A DNA stretch of 51,157 nt from CAYPNP01 sp964412195 (lineage in GTDB: Bacteria > Acidobacteriota > JAAYUB01): contig CAYPNP010000030.1 of the NCBI GenBank assembly GCA_964412195.1, positions 1 through 51,157 of the forward strand. The letters run 5' to 3'. The position numbers and the translations under genes are program-made. Below are positions 18,150 to 25,728 of this stretch, in pieces. The notes below the pieces were generated by a model that saw only the letters and a list, made by a program, of their open reading frames with translations, searched no databases and was not told the DNA's origin. Position 1 is the stretch's first letter. Each line of letters begins with the position of its first letter.

Positions 18150-19358
18150 TCACTCTGCCAGCTGGATACTGAGCAACCGACGATCGGCTGCAGTCACGAG
18201 GCCATCACCGTCCAGATCGACCGCTTGGGAGTCGAGTCGAGGGCGAGTCCCCGGCGGCATCAAGCCATCCTCGTTCAACCGTAGCAGTAATGGGTCAAGG
18301 ACATTCAACTTGCCGTCCCGATTGGCGTCGCCCCCAAGGCGAAGCACCCAGGTATCGTTCCATAGACCGTTCCGCGTGCCACCATGAAGCAGCACTGTCT
18401 CTCCGTCTCCCTCGAACGCAAGTCCGAAATACCGACGTGGGGGCGGGCCATCAATATAGAGGCAACGCCAAGCCGCACCATCCCATACCCAAGTGTCGTC
18501 CAGGATTTCCCAGCAATGCCCATCACAATGGAGCCCGCCAAACACGATCGTGCGTCCGGTCCTGTAGCTTGCACACATCCCATGCTCCCAGCGTCCGCGA
18601 GGGCGCGGCGAGTTCTCTGGGTAAAGGGCATCGCCTCCCTCCCAAATCAACATCTGGTCCACCCCCAAAAGGGTGAAAACGTGCATGACGCAGCCTCCGA
18701 AAAACAGGCAATTCCGACTTGTATCGAAGGATGCCTCCATCAGAAATGGGATAAATTGGATGGGTGACGTCTGCCCTTGCCAAATCCATTCAGTTCCATC
18801 CCAAGCATAGATTTCTAAAAATCCCAGCTGCAGGTTGGGTGTCCAACGCACGTTTATCAGCACAACCCTGCCCATTTGGGAAGACCAAATGAGATGGACA
18901 TCCACACAGTCTTCCGGATGAGGTGCTGGAGCGGGATTGGGTTGCGACCACTCCTCTCCATCCCACTCCCAAGTATCGAACAGAGACCCATGTTCTGTGG
19001 ATCCACCGAACATGATCACCCGATCCCGCAACGGATCGAATGCCATCCTTGCATCCTTTCGCGGGGGAGGGTTGACCGATGGATACTTCTCCTCCCAGTC
19101 CGTTCCGTTCCAGACCCAGGTATCCGCAAAATGTAAACCTTCAATACTTTGGCATCCACCGAAGAGAACCACTGTGTCATGGAATGGATCAGCTGCGATA
19201 GCGGGGTTAAAACGGGGAGGGGGTTGATGAACCGGGGATTGCAACACCCAAAAATTTTCTCCGAACTTGGCGGCTGACTGACCATTTACAGCTGATGCAA
19301 AGCCGATCAGCACTACCAGGAGAATGATGCTCCTCCGTTTGTAACATGTGGAAATCAC
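18150..19358 (-). CDS. secreted Kelch-repeat protein with C-terminal dockerin-like domain
   Basis: The 402-residue protein has a signal peptide (RRSIILLVVLIGFASAVNGQ) and about five or six Kelch-like blades, recognisable by Phe-Gly-Gly and DTW-WDG pairs (VVLFGGCQ, VIMFGGSTEHG, DTWEWDGEEW, TIVFGGLHCDG, DDTWVWDGAAW). It ends with two EF-hand-like dockerin repeats (GDANRDGKLNVLDPLLLRL and DLDGDGLVTAADRRLLSIQL). The start is placed at GTG 19358 because AGGAGG lies five bases upstream; the frame continues six codons further. Base composition is lower in GC (about 50-62 percent in lines counted) than its neighbours, suggesting transfer or a different evolutionary rate. Binding partner unknown. Confidence 0.8.
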   Translation of the reverse strand: MISTCYKRRSIILLVVLIGFASAVNGQSAAKFGENFWVLQSPVHQPPPRFNPAIAADPFHDTVVLFGGCQSIEGLHFADTWVWNGTDWEEKYPSVNPPPRKDARMAFDPLRDRVIMFGGSTEHGSLFDTWEWDGEEWSQPNPAPAPHPEDCVDVHLIWSSQMGRVVLINVRWTPNLQLGFLEIYAWDGTEWIWQGQTSPIQFIPFLMEASFDTSRNCLFFGGCVMHVFTLLGVDQMLIWEGGDALYPENSPRPRGRWEHGMCASYRTGRTIVFGGLHCDGHCWEILDDTWVWDGAAWRCLYIDGPPPRRYFGLAFEGDGETVLLHGGTRNGLWNDTWVLRLGGDANRDGKLNVLDPLLLRLNEDGLMPPGTRPRLDSQAVDLDGDGLVTAADRRLLSIQLAE

Positions 19359-19439
19359 GCGCACCTCCTGATCCACGGCGTCATGAGAGAAGATGATTTC
19401 TCATTTCAGATCATGGAGAACAATCAACATTCTTGAAGT

Positions 19440-19445
19440 ATTATA
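19440..19445 (-). promoter_or_regulatory. possible -10 element of the Kelch-dockerin gene
   Basis: TATAAT on the minus strand in an AT-rich stretch about 82 bases before the gene. No convincing -35 is seen. Confidence 0.35.
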
Positions 19446-19536
19446 CTACTTTTATGTGAGTGACGGAGACTGATGGAGCTTGGCACCGTCGTCCCAGTCC
19501 TGCCGGTGCTCGACGGCCACCGAGCTGGCGGTAGCG

Positions 19537-19577
19537 GAAAACACGACGGCCGGGCCCGGGATCCGGGACCGGCCGTC
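19537..19577 (-). terminator. terminator of serC
   Basis: The arms GACGGCCGG (19545-19553) and CCGGCCGTC (19569-19577) pair perfectly, with further inner pairing. In the minus direction the hairpin is followed by GTGTTTTCC, a short T-run. It lies about 35 bases past the serC stop. Confidence 0.6.
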
Positions 19578-19612
19578 CGATTCAGACGAGGGTGGTTCTC
19601 AGCGGCGGATGC

Positions 19613-20701
19613 TCAACCGTTCCGCTTGGCGAAGTCCTTCATCAGCTCCACCAGGGCCTTCACGCCGTCGACCGGCAGGGCGTTGTAGATGGAGGCGCGG
19701 CAGCCGCCGACGCTCCGGTGCCCCTTCAGGCCGACCAGGTTCTGGGACTTGGCCTCCTTGACGAACGCCTCCTCCAGCGGCTCAGAGGGCAGCCGGAAGG
19801 TGACGTTCATCAGCGAGCGGCTGCCCGGCTCGACTGTGCCCTTGTAAAACGCCGACATTCCGTCGATGGCGTCGTAAAGGATCTTGGCCTTTTCGCGGTT
19901 GACCTTCTCGATCGCCTTCAGGCCGCCCGCCTTCTTCATCCACTTCATCACCAGGCCGACCACGTAGACCGCGAACGCCGGCGGCGTGTTGTAGAGGGAC
20001 TCCTTCTCGATGTGGGTCTTGTAGTTGAGCATGGTGGGGATCTTGTCCTTGCCCTTGGCCAGCAGATCGTCCCGGACGATCACGATCGTGACGCCGGCCG
20101 GCCCCACGTTCTTCTGCGCGCCGGCGTAGATCAGGGCAAACTGCTTGTGGTCCAGCTCGCGAGCCATGAAGTCGGAGGACATGTCCACGATGAGCGGGAC
20201 GTCGCCGGTCTTGGGGAACTCGTGGAACTCGGTCCCCTCGATGGTGTTGTTGGAGGTCACGTGGACGTAGGCAGCGCCGGGATTGAGGGTGATCCCCTTC
20301 AGGTCGGGGATGTAGGAGAACTTCTTGTCGGCGGAGGAGCCCACCACGTTCACCTTGCCGAACAGCTTCGCCTCCTTGATGGCCTTGGTGGCCCATTCGC
20401 CGGTGTCGATATAGTCGGCGAAAGCGTCCTCGCGCAGGTAATTCATGGGCACCATGGCGAACTGGAGGCTCGCGCCCCCGCCCACGAAGGCCACCTTGAA
20501 ATGCTCGTCGAGGCCGAGCAGCTCCTTCATGTCGGCAGCGGCTTCCTGGATGACCTTCTCAAAGTCCTTGGAGCGGTGGGAAATTTCCATGATGGACATG
20601 CCCAGGTTGTTGAATTCCAAGGCGCCCCGGGAAGCTTCCTCGACGACCTCGAGGGGCAGCGTGGCCGGACCGGGATTGAAGTTGAACACCCTTTTCGCCA
20701 T
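19613..20701 (-). CDS. serC: phosphoserine aminotransferase
   Basis: SerC is a PLP enzyme that makes 3-phosphoserine for serine synthesis and 4-phosphohydroxy-threonine for vitamin B6. The 362-residue protein starts FNFNPGPATLPLEV, has GGGASLQFAMVPMN, VDMSSDFMARE, the PLP-lysine region IYAGAQKNVGPAGVTI and the C-terminal GHRSVGGCRASIYNALP, all SerC signatures. The start at 20701 is preceded by AAGGAGA. It stands alone between a promoter and a terminator. Since pdxA and pdxJ are also in the window, its B6 role is likely used here. Confidence 0.96.
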   Translation of the reverse strand: MAKRVFNFNPGPATLPLEVVEEASRGALEFNNLGMSIMEISHRSKDFEKVIQEAAADMKELLGLDEHFKVAFVGGGASLQFAMVPMNYLREDAFADYIDTGEWATKAIKEAKLFGKVNVVGSSADKKFSYIPDLKGITLNPGAAYVHVTSNNTIEGTEFHEFPKTGDVPLIVDMSSDFMARELDHKQFALIYAGAQKNVGPAGVTIVIVRDDLLAKGKDKIPTMLNYKTHIEKESLYNTPPAFAVYVVGLVMKWMKKAGGLKAIEKVNREKAKILYDAIDGMSAFYKGTVEPGSRSLMNVTFRLPSEPLEEAFVKEAKSQNLVGLKGHRSVGGCRASIYNALPVDGVKALVELMKDFAKRNG

Positions 20702-20759
20702 AAGGCTCTCTCCTTTGTGAATTGTGTTCCTGAGATCAAGGAATGATCTGTACGCGGTT

Positions 20760-20788
20760 ATTGTACGCCAGACGCCGGCCGAAATCAA
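20760..20788 (-). promoter_or_regulatory. promoter of serC
   Basis: On the minus strand TTGATT (20783-20788), 17 bases, TACAAT (20760-20765), about 60 bases before the serC ATG. Between promoter and gene is a small palindrome-like GATCATTCCTTGATC. Confidence 0.65.
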
Positions 20789-20857
20789 AATCCAATTTAC
20801 TCTTCTAGCCCCACCGGAACGGCCCGGGGCGGATCGCCCCCTTGGCCAGACTCCGTC

Positions 20858-20886
20858 TTGAAAGCCGTCGGCCGTTCTGATAGTAT
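20858..20886 (+). promoter_or_regulatory. promoter of the zinc-ribbon coiled-coil gene
   Basis: TTGAAA (20858-20863), 17 bases, TAGTAT (20881-20886), about 38 bases before the ATG. It is divergent from the serC promoter. Confidence 0.55.
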
Positions 20887-20924
20887 TTCATCCCAAATTC
20901 AAGGCGAGCCACGGGAGCCCAGTC

Positions 20925-22067
20925 ATGAAGTGCCCCAAATGCAAATTCGACCAGCCGGACGACAATATCGAGTGCCACCGTTGCGGGCTGGTGTTCAGCA
21001 AGTTCGAGGCGATCCAGAAGAAGAAGGAACAGGTCAACGCCCGGTACTCGCCGCTGGGACGCCCGGAAACCGAAGAGGAAATCCCGGAAGAGGCCGAGGG
21101 GCAGGAAGCTCCCGCCCCGCCCGAGCCCAGGCTGGAGCAAGCCAGCGCCACGCTGCTCCAGGACGTGAAGCAGCAGTTGCAGAAGCTGCAGCTGGGCGTC
21201 CAGAGCACCATGAAGTTCCAGGAGGCCCTGGCGGAGGAGTTGCAGTCCCAAAAGGGCATGGTCCGGCAGCTCTTCACGCTTTTCTCCGACCTGCAGGGCC
21301 AGATCGACCAGAAGGTGCTGGCCCTGCAGGGGCAGCTGCAGTCGCTGACCGAGAACCAGGAGGGCATCCGGCAGAAGCTCGACCGGTCCGACCTCCTTGA
21401 GGAATTCGAGACGGTCCTCGACGGGCTGGTCACCAAGGTGGACAAGGTCGTGGCCGGCCACAAGGAGCCGCGGTGGGTACGGGAGATGAAACCCCGGCTG
21501 GAAAAGCTGGAATCGCTCCACGAACAGGTCCGCTCGGCCCTCCAGCAGGCCCCCGGCGGAGCCCCGCCGGAGGGACTGGCCGGGCACGAGACGCTCCTGC
21601 TCAAGAGCGAGGTCCAGGCCCTGCGCTCGGAAGTCCGCAACCTGCTGGAGCAGACAGTCGCCCCGGCCACTCCGGCGCCGGCGCCCCCGGTGTCCGAGGA
21701 GGCGCTGGACAAGCTGGAAAAGAGGCTGCAGCAGTCCCAGCAGGCGATCGTCCAGCAGCTGGAATCCGCCCGCGCCGCCCAAGGCACCGCCGGCCAGGAG
21801 ATGGAATCCATTCAAGCCCGGCTGCGGGAGTATGAAAACAAGATCTCCTCGATGCTGGCCCAAAAGGAGTTCTGGATGGGCCTGACCGAGGAAATCAGCC
21901 ACCTCCAGCAGTCGTTCCAGACCTTCCATGACGCCATCCGGTCCGAGCTGGCCCAGCAGTACCAGCTGATCCAGCAGAGCTCCCAGGACCTGTCCGACCA
22001 GCAGGCGGCGGTCTCCGAGATCCACCTGACCTTGCAGCGAATCCGGCAAGCCCTTCATCCAGAATAA
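20925..22067 (+). CDS. zinc-ribbon and long coiled-coil protein, function unknown
   Basis: The 380-residue protein opens with a zinc ribbon, CPKCKFDQPDDNIECHRCG (C3, C6, C17, C20), the form common in bacterial proteins annotated as zinc-ribbon domain proteins. A charged, proline-rich linker (about 45-75) follows, then nearly 300 residues of Gln/Glu/Leu-rich helix with heptad spacing (for example LLQDVKQQLQKLQLGVQSTM), broken by a Pro/Ala linker near 245. No membrane helix or signal is seen, so it is cytoplasmic. It could be a scaffold or cytoskeletal organiser. It lies upstream of an M23 peptidase gene that has its own promoter. Confidence 0.7.
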   Translation: MKCPKCKFDQPDDNIECHRCGLVFSKFEAIQKKKEQVNARYSPLGRPETEEEIPEEAEGQEAPAPPEPRLEQASATLLQDVKQQLQKLQLGVQSTMKFQEALAEELQSQKGMVRQLFTLFSDLQGQIDQKVLALQGQLQSLTENQEGIRQKLDRSDLLEEFETVLDGLVTKVDKVVAGHKEPRWVREMKPRLEKLESLHEQVRSALQQAPGGAPPEGLAGHETLLLKSEVQALRSEVRNLLEQTVAPATPAPAPPVSEEALDKLEKRLQQSQQAIVQQLESARAAQGTAGQEMESIQARLREYENKISSMLAQKEFWMGLTEEISHLQQSFQTFHDAIRSELAQQYQLIQQSSQDLSDQQAAVSEIHLTLQRIRQALHPE

Positions 22068-22089
22068 GTTCGGCTCACAGATTTTTCGG

Positions 22090-22117
22090 TTGACGCCCAA
22101 TTAATATATGGTAAGAT
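22090..22117 (+). promoter_or_regulatory. promoter of the M23 peptidase operon
   Basis: TTGACG (22090-22095), 16 bases, TAAGAT (22112-22117) in an AT-rich stretch, leaving a leader of about 75 bases before the gene. Confidence 0.6.
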
Positions 22118-22200
22118 AGTATTTCTTCAGCTATAGATAATTCAGGTTTGTAGAGTTTTATTCTCAAATTTATCTCGGGATTGTGTCGCCAGGAGGTTGA

Positions 22201-23100
22201 ATGGAGCACAGGGACAGATCGTTCACATTGATCATTGCCCCGAGCACCCCCAGCCGAGTCAAACAATTCCGCGTGACCATGGGTCACATTTATTCCTTCC
22301 TGATCGCACTCGTCATACTCTCCTTGTTCGGCCTGTACGGCGTCTTCCATTACACCCAGGCCATCCGGACCCTGACCGATTACCGCGAGGTCCTCGCCAG
22401 CCACAACCTGCTGCAGGAGGAGAACCTCCAATACAAGGAGAAAACCCGCCAGCTTGGCGAGAAGCTGTCCCACCTCGAGATGATCACCCGGAACATCAGC
22501 CGCCTGACGGGGATCGACCTGGAAGGGCCCCGCGCCACCACCGGCGGCATCGGCGGGTTCTCGAGCGGCGGGTGGGCGACCAAGGACCTGAGCGCGCTCA
22601 ACATGAGCTACCTCAACAGCCTCAGCCGGAAGACTTCCACCATCCAGTCGGAGGTCATCCGCCTCAAGGACGCTGCCCTGGAACAGAACCTCTTCCTGTC
22701 CTCCCTGCCCACGAGCTGGCCTGTCCGCGGGTACATCGGCTCCCCGTTCGGCATGAGGGCGGACCCCGTCTCCGGCGGCCGGGAGTTCCACGAGGGCCTC
22801 GACATCTCCGCCCCGTATGGCACCCAGATCGTGGCGCCGGCCGACGGCGTGGTGCTCTTCACCGGCGCCCAGCGGGGTTACGGCTACTGCATCGTCATCG
22901 CCCACAAGTACGGGATCTCCACCCGTTACGCCCACCTGTCCGCCATGTCCGTGAAGGTCGGGGACCGGGTGAAAAAGGGCGAAATCCTCGGTTACATCGG
23001 CAACACCGGCAAGGCCACGGGCCCGCACCTCCACTTCGAGGTGCATATCCACGACAAGCCGGTCGATCCCATGCGCTTCCTGGGCGGTGTCAACTCCTGA
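22201..23100 (+). CDS. membrane-anchored M23 family metallopeptidase (cell-wall hydrolase)
   Basis: The 299-residue protein has a short cytoplasmic N-terminus, one membrane helix (about 30-52, FLIALVILSLFGLYGVF), a coiled-coil region (about 60-105) and a C-terminal LytM/M23 domain (about 175-295). The domain shows the zinc-binding pattern FHEGLDISAPYG (H and D) and ATGPHLHFEVH (HxH), plus the GYIGSPFGMRADP entry strand. The zinc ligands are intact, so it should be an active peptidoglycan endopeptidase rather than an inactive activator. AGGAGG precedes the ATG by four bases. The following methyltransferase starts five bases after the stop. Confidence 0.9.
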   Translation: MEHRDRSFTLIIAPSTPSRVKQFRVTMGHIYSFLIALVILSLFGLYGVFHYTQAIRTLTDYREVLASHNLLQEENLQYKEKTRQLGEKLSHLEMITRNISRLTGIDLEGPRATTGGIGGFSSGGWATKDLSALNMSYLNSLSRKTSTIQSEVIRLKDAALEQNLFLSSLPTSWPVRGYIGSPFGMRADPVSGGREFHEGLDISAPYGTQIVAPADGVVLFTGAQRGYGYCIVIAHKYGISTRYAHLSAMSVKVGDRVKKGEILGYIGNTGKATGPHLHFEVHIHDKPVDPMRFLGGVNS

Positions 23101-23105
23101 CCCGG

Positions 23106-23828
23106 ATGCCGCGGACGACTGAGTTCCTCGAAGGCCGATTGCGGCTCGAGCAGCCCGCCCGAGGCTATCGCTTTTCCCTGGACGCTCCCCTCCTGGCGGA
23201 TTTCCTGCAATTCGATCCGGACGACGTGCTGATGGAGATCGGCACGGGCGTCGGCATCATCCCGCTCATCCTGTTCGTGCGCCGGCCGTTCCGGAAGATT
23301 TACGCCATCGAGGTGCAGCCCCGGCTGGCCGAACTGGCGGAACGGAACATCCAGGCCAACGGCGCCCGGGACTCCATCCGGATCGTCCGTGCGGACATCC
23401 GGCATCCGGATCTTCCGGGCATGCCGGAACGGGTGGATGCGGTCTTCTCCAACCCGCCCTACCGGCGAGTGGGCGACGGGCTGCTCAATCCCGATCCCGA
23501 GAAGGCCGCCGCCCGCCATGAGTTGCTGCTGGACCTACCGGCCCTGATGCGGTCCGCCGCCCGCCACCTCGGCGGCGAGGGCCGACTCTTCCTGACCCAC
23601 CTGCCCGGCCGGGAAGCGGAAGTGGTCCGGGAAGCGGAGCGGTGGAACTTCCACCTGCTCCGGCGGCGGGAGGTTTACTCGTTCCCCGGGGACTCCCACC
23701 CGTTCCTGGTGCTCCTGCACTGGGTCCGGAAGCCGGCGGTCCCGGAGACCCTCCCGCCTCTCCACGTGTACGCCGCGGAAAAGGAATACAGCCCGGAATT
23801 CCGTCGTATAATATCCGCCGCCGGCTGA
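23106..23828 (+). CDS. tRNA1(Val) A37 N6-methyltransferase-like protein (TrmN6/YfiC)
   Basis: The 240-residue class I SAM-dependent methyltransferase has motif I in LMEIGTGVGIIPLIL, the acidic motif II in IYAIEVQPRLAELAERN, and the N6-adenine catalytic motif NPPY in VFSNPPYRR. The N-terminal region (LEQPARGYRFSLDAPLLADF) matches the TrmN6 family start, where the DAxLLA segment is diagnostic. It probably modifies adenine in RNA; the exact tRNA target is inferred from the family. It lies five bases after the M23 gene and 23 bases before pdxJ, so all three are likely one transcript. Confidence 0.85.
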   Translation: MPRTTEFLEGRLRLEQPARGYRFSLDAPLLADFLQFDPDDVLMEIGTGVGIIPLILFVRRPFRKIYAIEVQPRLAELAERNIQANGARDSIRIVRADIRHPDLPGMPERVDAVFSNPPYRRVGDGLLNPDPEKAAARHELLLDLPALMRSAARHLGGEGRLFLTHLPGREAEVVREAERWNFHLLRRREVYSFPGDSHPFLVLLHWVRKPAVPETLPPLHVYAAEKEYSPEFRRIISAAG

Positions 23829-23851
23829 GACGGCCGTCCAAAGGAGAGACC

Positions 23852-24744
23852 ATGAGAATGAAACTGGGGGTCAACATCGACCACGTCGCCACCCTGCGGC
23901 AGGCCCGCCAGGCCGCCGAGCCCGATCCCGTCTACGCGGCCGTCCTCGCCGAGCTGGCCGGCGCCCACGGCATCACCGTGCACCTGCGCCAGGACCGGCG
24001 CCACATCCGCGAGCGGGACGTGGAGCTGCTGGCCCAGACGGTGAAGACCCGGCTCAACATCGAGATGGCGGCCACCGGCGAAATGGCGGCCGTCGCCTGC
24101 CGCATCCGGCCGCACATGTGCACCCTGGTGCCCGAGANNNNNNNNNNNNNNNNNNNNNNNNNNNNNNNNNNNNNNNNNNNNNNNNNNNNNNNNNNNNNNN
24201 NNNNNNNNNNNNNNNNNNNNNNNNNNNNNNNNNNNNNATGGCGGCCGTCGCCTGCCGCATCCGGCCGCACATGTGCACCCTGGTGCCCGAGAAGCCCGAG
24301 GAGATCACGACGACCGGCGGGCTGAACGTCATCGACCACGAGAAACCGGTGCGCGACGCCCTGAAGCAGATGAAGAAGGCCGGCATCGGCGTCAGCATCT
24401 TCATCGATCCGGACACCGACCAGATCCAGAAGGCCCACGACCTGGGCGCCCGCATGATCGAGATCAACACGGGCCGGTACGCCGACCTGGTGCCGGCCGA
24501 CCTCGAGCACGCCCCGGCGGAGGGCCGGCGGGAGTTCGAAACGATCCGCGCCGCGGCCCAGTTCGCCGCCGGGCTCGGGATCAAGGTGCTGGCCGGGCAC
24601 GGCCTGACCTACCGCAACGTCCAGCCCATCGCCTCGATCCCCGAGATCGAGGAGCTGAACATCGGCCACAACATCATGGCCCGGGCGATCCTGGTCGGGA
24701 TCGAAACAGCGGTGCGGGAGATGCTGGTGCTGATGGCAGATTGA
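23852..24744 (+). CDS. pdxJ: pyridoxine 5'-phosphate synthase (split by an assembly gap)
   Basis: PdxJ condenses aminoacetone-phosphate with deoxyxylulose phosphate to pyridoxine phosphate. The first part reads MRMKLGVNIDHVATLRQAR and ends in HMCTLVPE. The second repeats HMCTLVPE and continues KPEEITTTGGLNV, then IEINTGRYADL, GLTYRNVQPIASI and LNIGHNIMARAIL. A 100-N gap lies between. The 55 bases before the gap (24083-24137) are identical to the 55 after it (24238-24292). Removing the gap and one copy gives one open frame of 245 residues, the family's normal length. As written the frame is broken, but the gene is almost surely intact in the organism. Confidence 0.93.
24138..24237. other. assembly gap (100 N) between overlapping contig ends
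   Basis: Exactly 100 N, a standard scaffold filler. The flanks share a 55-base identical sequence, matching a k-mer overlap of two contigs, so the true gap is probably negative (an unmerged join) and no sequence is missing. Confidence 0.95.
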
Positions 24745-24799
24745 CCGGGATCGGCGTCTTCCCACCAGTCCCGGTCCCCCGGGCCCGGCGGGCCTCCCT

Positions 24800-25684
24800 T
24801 CAGCCCCGGGGGCCGCGGCCGGACCGTTTTTTCCCGGTCCCGCCCGGCCGCTGCTCCGTCAGCCACTGGTAGACCTGGTTGCGGGCCAGCCCCGAAGATT
24901 CCACCAGTTGCCGCAGAAGTTCCTTCCCGGACTTCCCCTCCCGGGACAGCCGGTCGCGTTCGGTCCGCAGCTTGTCCCAGGGGTCATCCCCCGGGGGCGC
25001 AGCTTCCTCCGCGCCGGCCACCAGCAGGGCGATCTCCCCCTTGACCGCCCCGCGGGCCGCCATCTCCTTCCGCAGCCGGGAGAGGGGCAGGCGCAGGATC
25101 TCCTCGTGGACCTTGGTCAGCTCGCGCCCAAGCAGACAGGGTCGGTCCCCGAAGACGGCCTCCATGTCCCGCAGCGATGCCTCGAGGCGGTGGGGCGCCT
25201 CGTAGAAGACCAGGCTCCAGGGAAGCCCTGCGAAAGACCGGAGAAACCGGCGCCGCTCGCCCGCGCGGGCAGGCGGGAACCCGCAGAACACGAACCGGTC
25301 GACCGGCAGGTGGGACACCGAGAGGAGCGCCGCCATCGCGCTGGCCCCCGGCACCGGGACGACGGGGATCCCCGCCTCGGCGCACGCCCTGAGGAGGTGG
25401 TGGCCCGGGTCGGAAACCTGGGGCGTGCCGGCGTCGCTCACCAGGGCGACGTCCTGCCCCTCCCGCAGAAGTTCCAGCAGCTGGTGCGAGCGGGAGCGCT
25501 CGTTGAAGTCGTGATAGCTCACCAGGCGCCGGTCGATCTGGAAGTGGCGCAGCATCTGGCCGGTCCGCCGGGTGTCCTCGCAGGCCACCGCCGCCACGGA
25601 ACGCAGCACCTCCAGCGCGCGCCGGGTGATGTCTCCCAGGTTGCCGATGGGTGTCGCCACCACGTAGAGGGTTCCATTCCCCAT
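24800..25684 (-). CDS. rsmI: 16S rRNA (cytidine-1402-2'-O)-methyltransferase
   Basis: RsmI 2'-O-methylates C1402 in the decoding centre of 16S rRNA. The 294-residue protein shows LYVVATPIGNLGDITRRAL at the start, CEDTRRTGQML, the SAM site ALVSDAGTPQVSDPG and VPVPGASA, all RsmI motifs, and ends with the RsmI helix-turn-helix (GKSGKELLRQLVESSGLARN). The ATG at 25684 follows GAGG by a few bases; the GTG two codons upstream is within that site. It lies 44 bases past the smc stop and is probably cotranscribed. It is convergent with pdxJ. Confidence 0.95.
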   Translation of the reverse strand: MGNGTLYVVATPIGNLGDITRRALEVLRSVAAVACEDTRRTGQMLRHFQIDRRLVSYHDFNERSRSHQLLELLREGQDVALVSDAGTPQVSDPGHHLLRACAEAGIPVVPVPGASAMAALLSVSHLPVDRFVFCGFPPARAGERRRFLRSFAGLPWSLVFYEAPHRLEASLRDMEAVFGDRPCLLGRELTKVHEEILRLPLSRLRKEMAARGAVKGEIALLVAGAEEAAPPGDDPWDKLRTERDRLSREGKSGKELLRQLVESSGLARNQVYQWLTEQRPGGTGKKRSGRGPRG

Positions 25685-25728
25685 GCCCACCTCGCCGCGG
25701 CTCCCGCCGGGAACGGCCCGCCGGCCGC

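Noticed and set aside
24083..24292. A tandem duplication inside pdxJ
   Set aside because: The two identical 55-base copies are contig-end overlaps around a filler gap, not a biological repeat.
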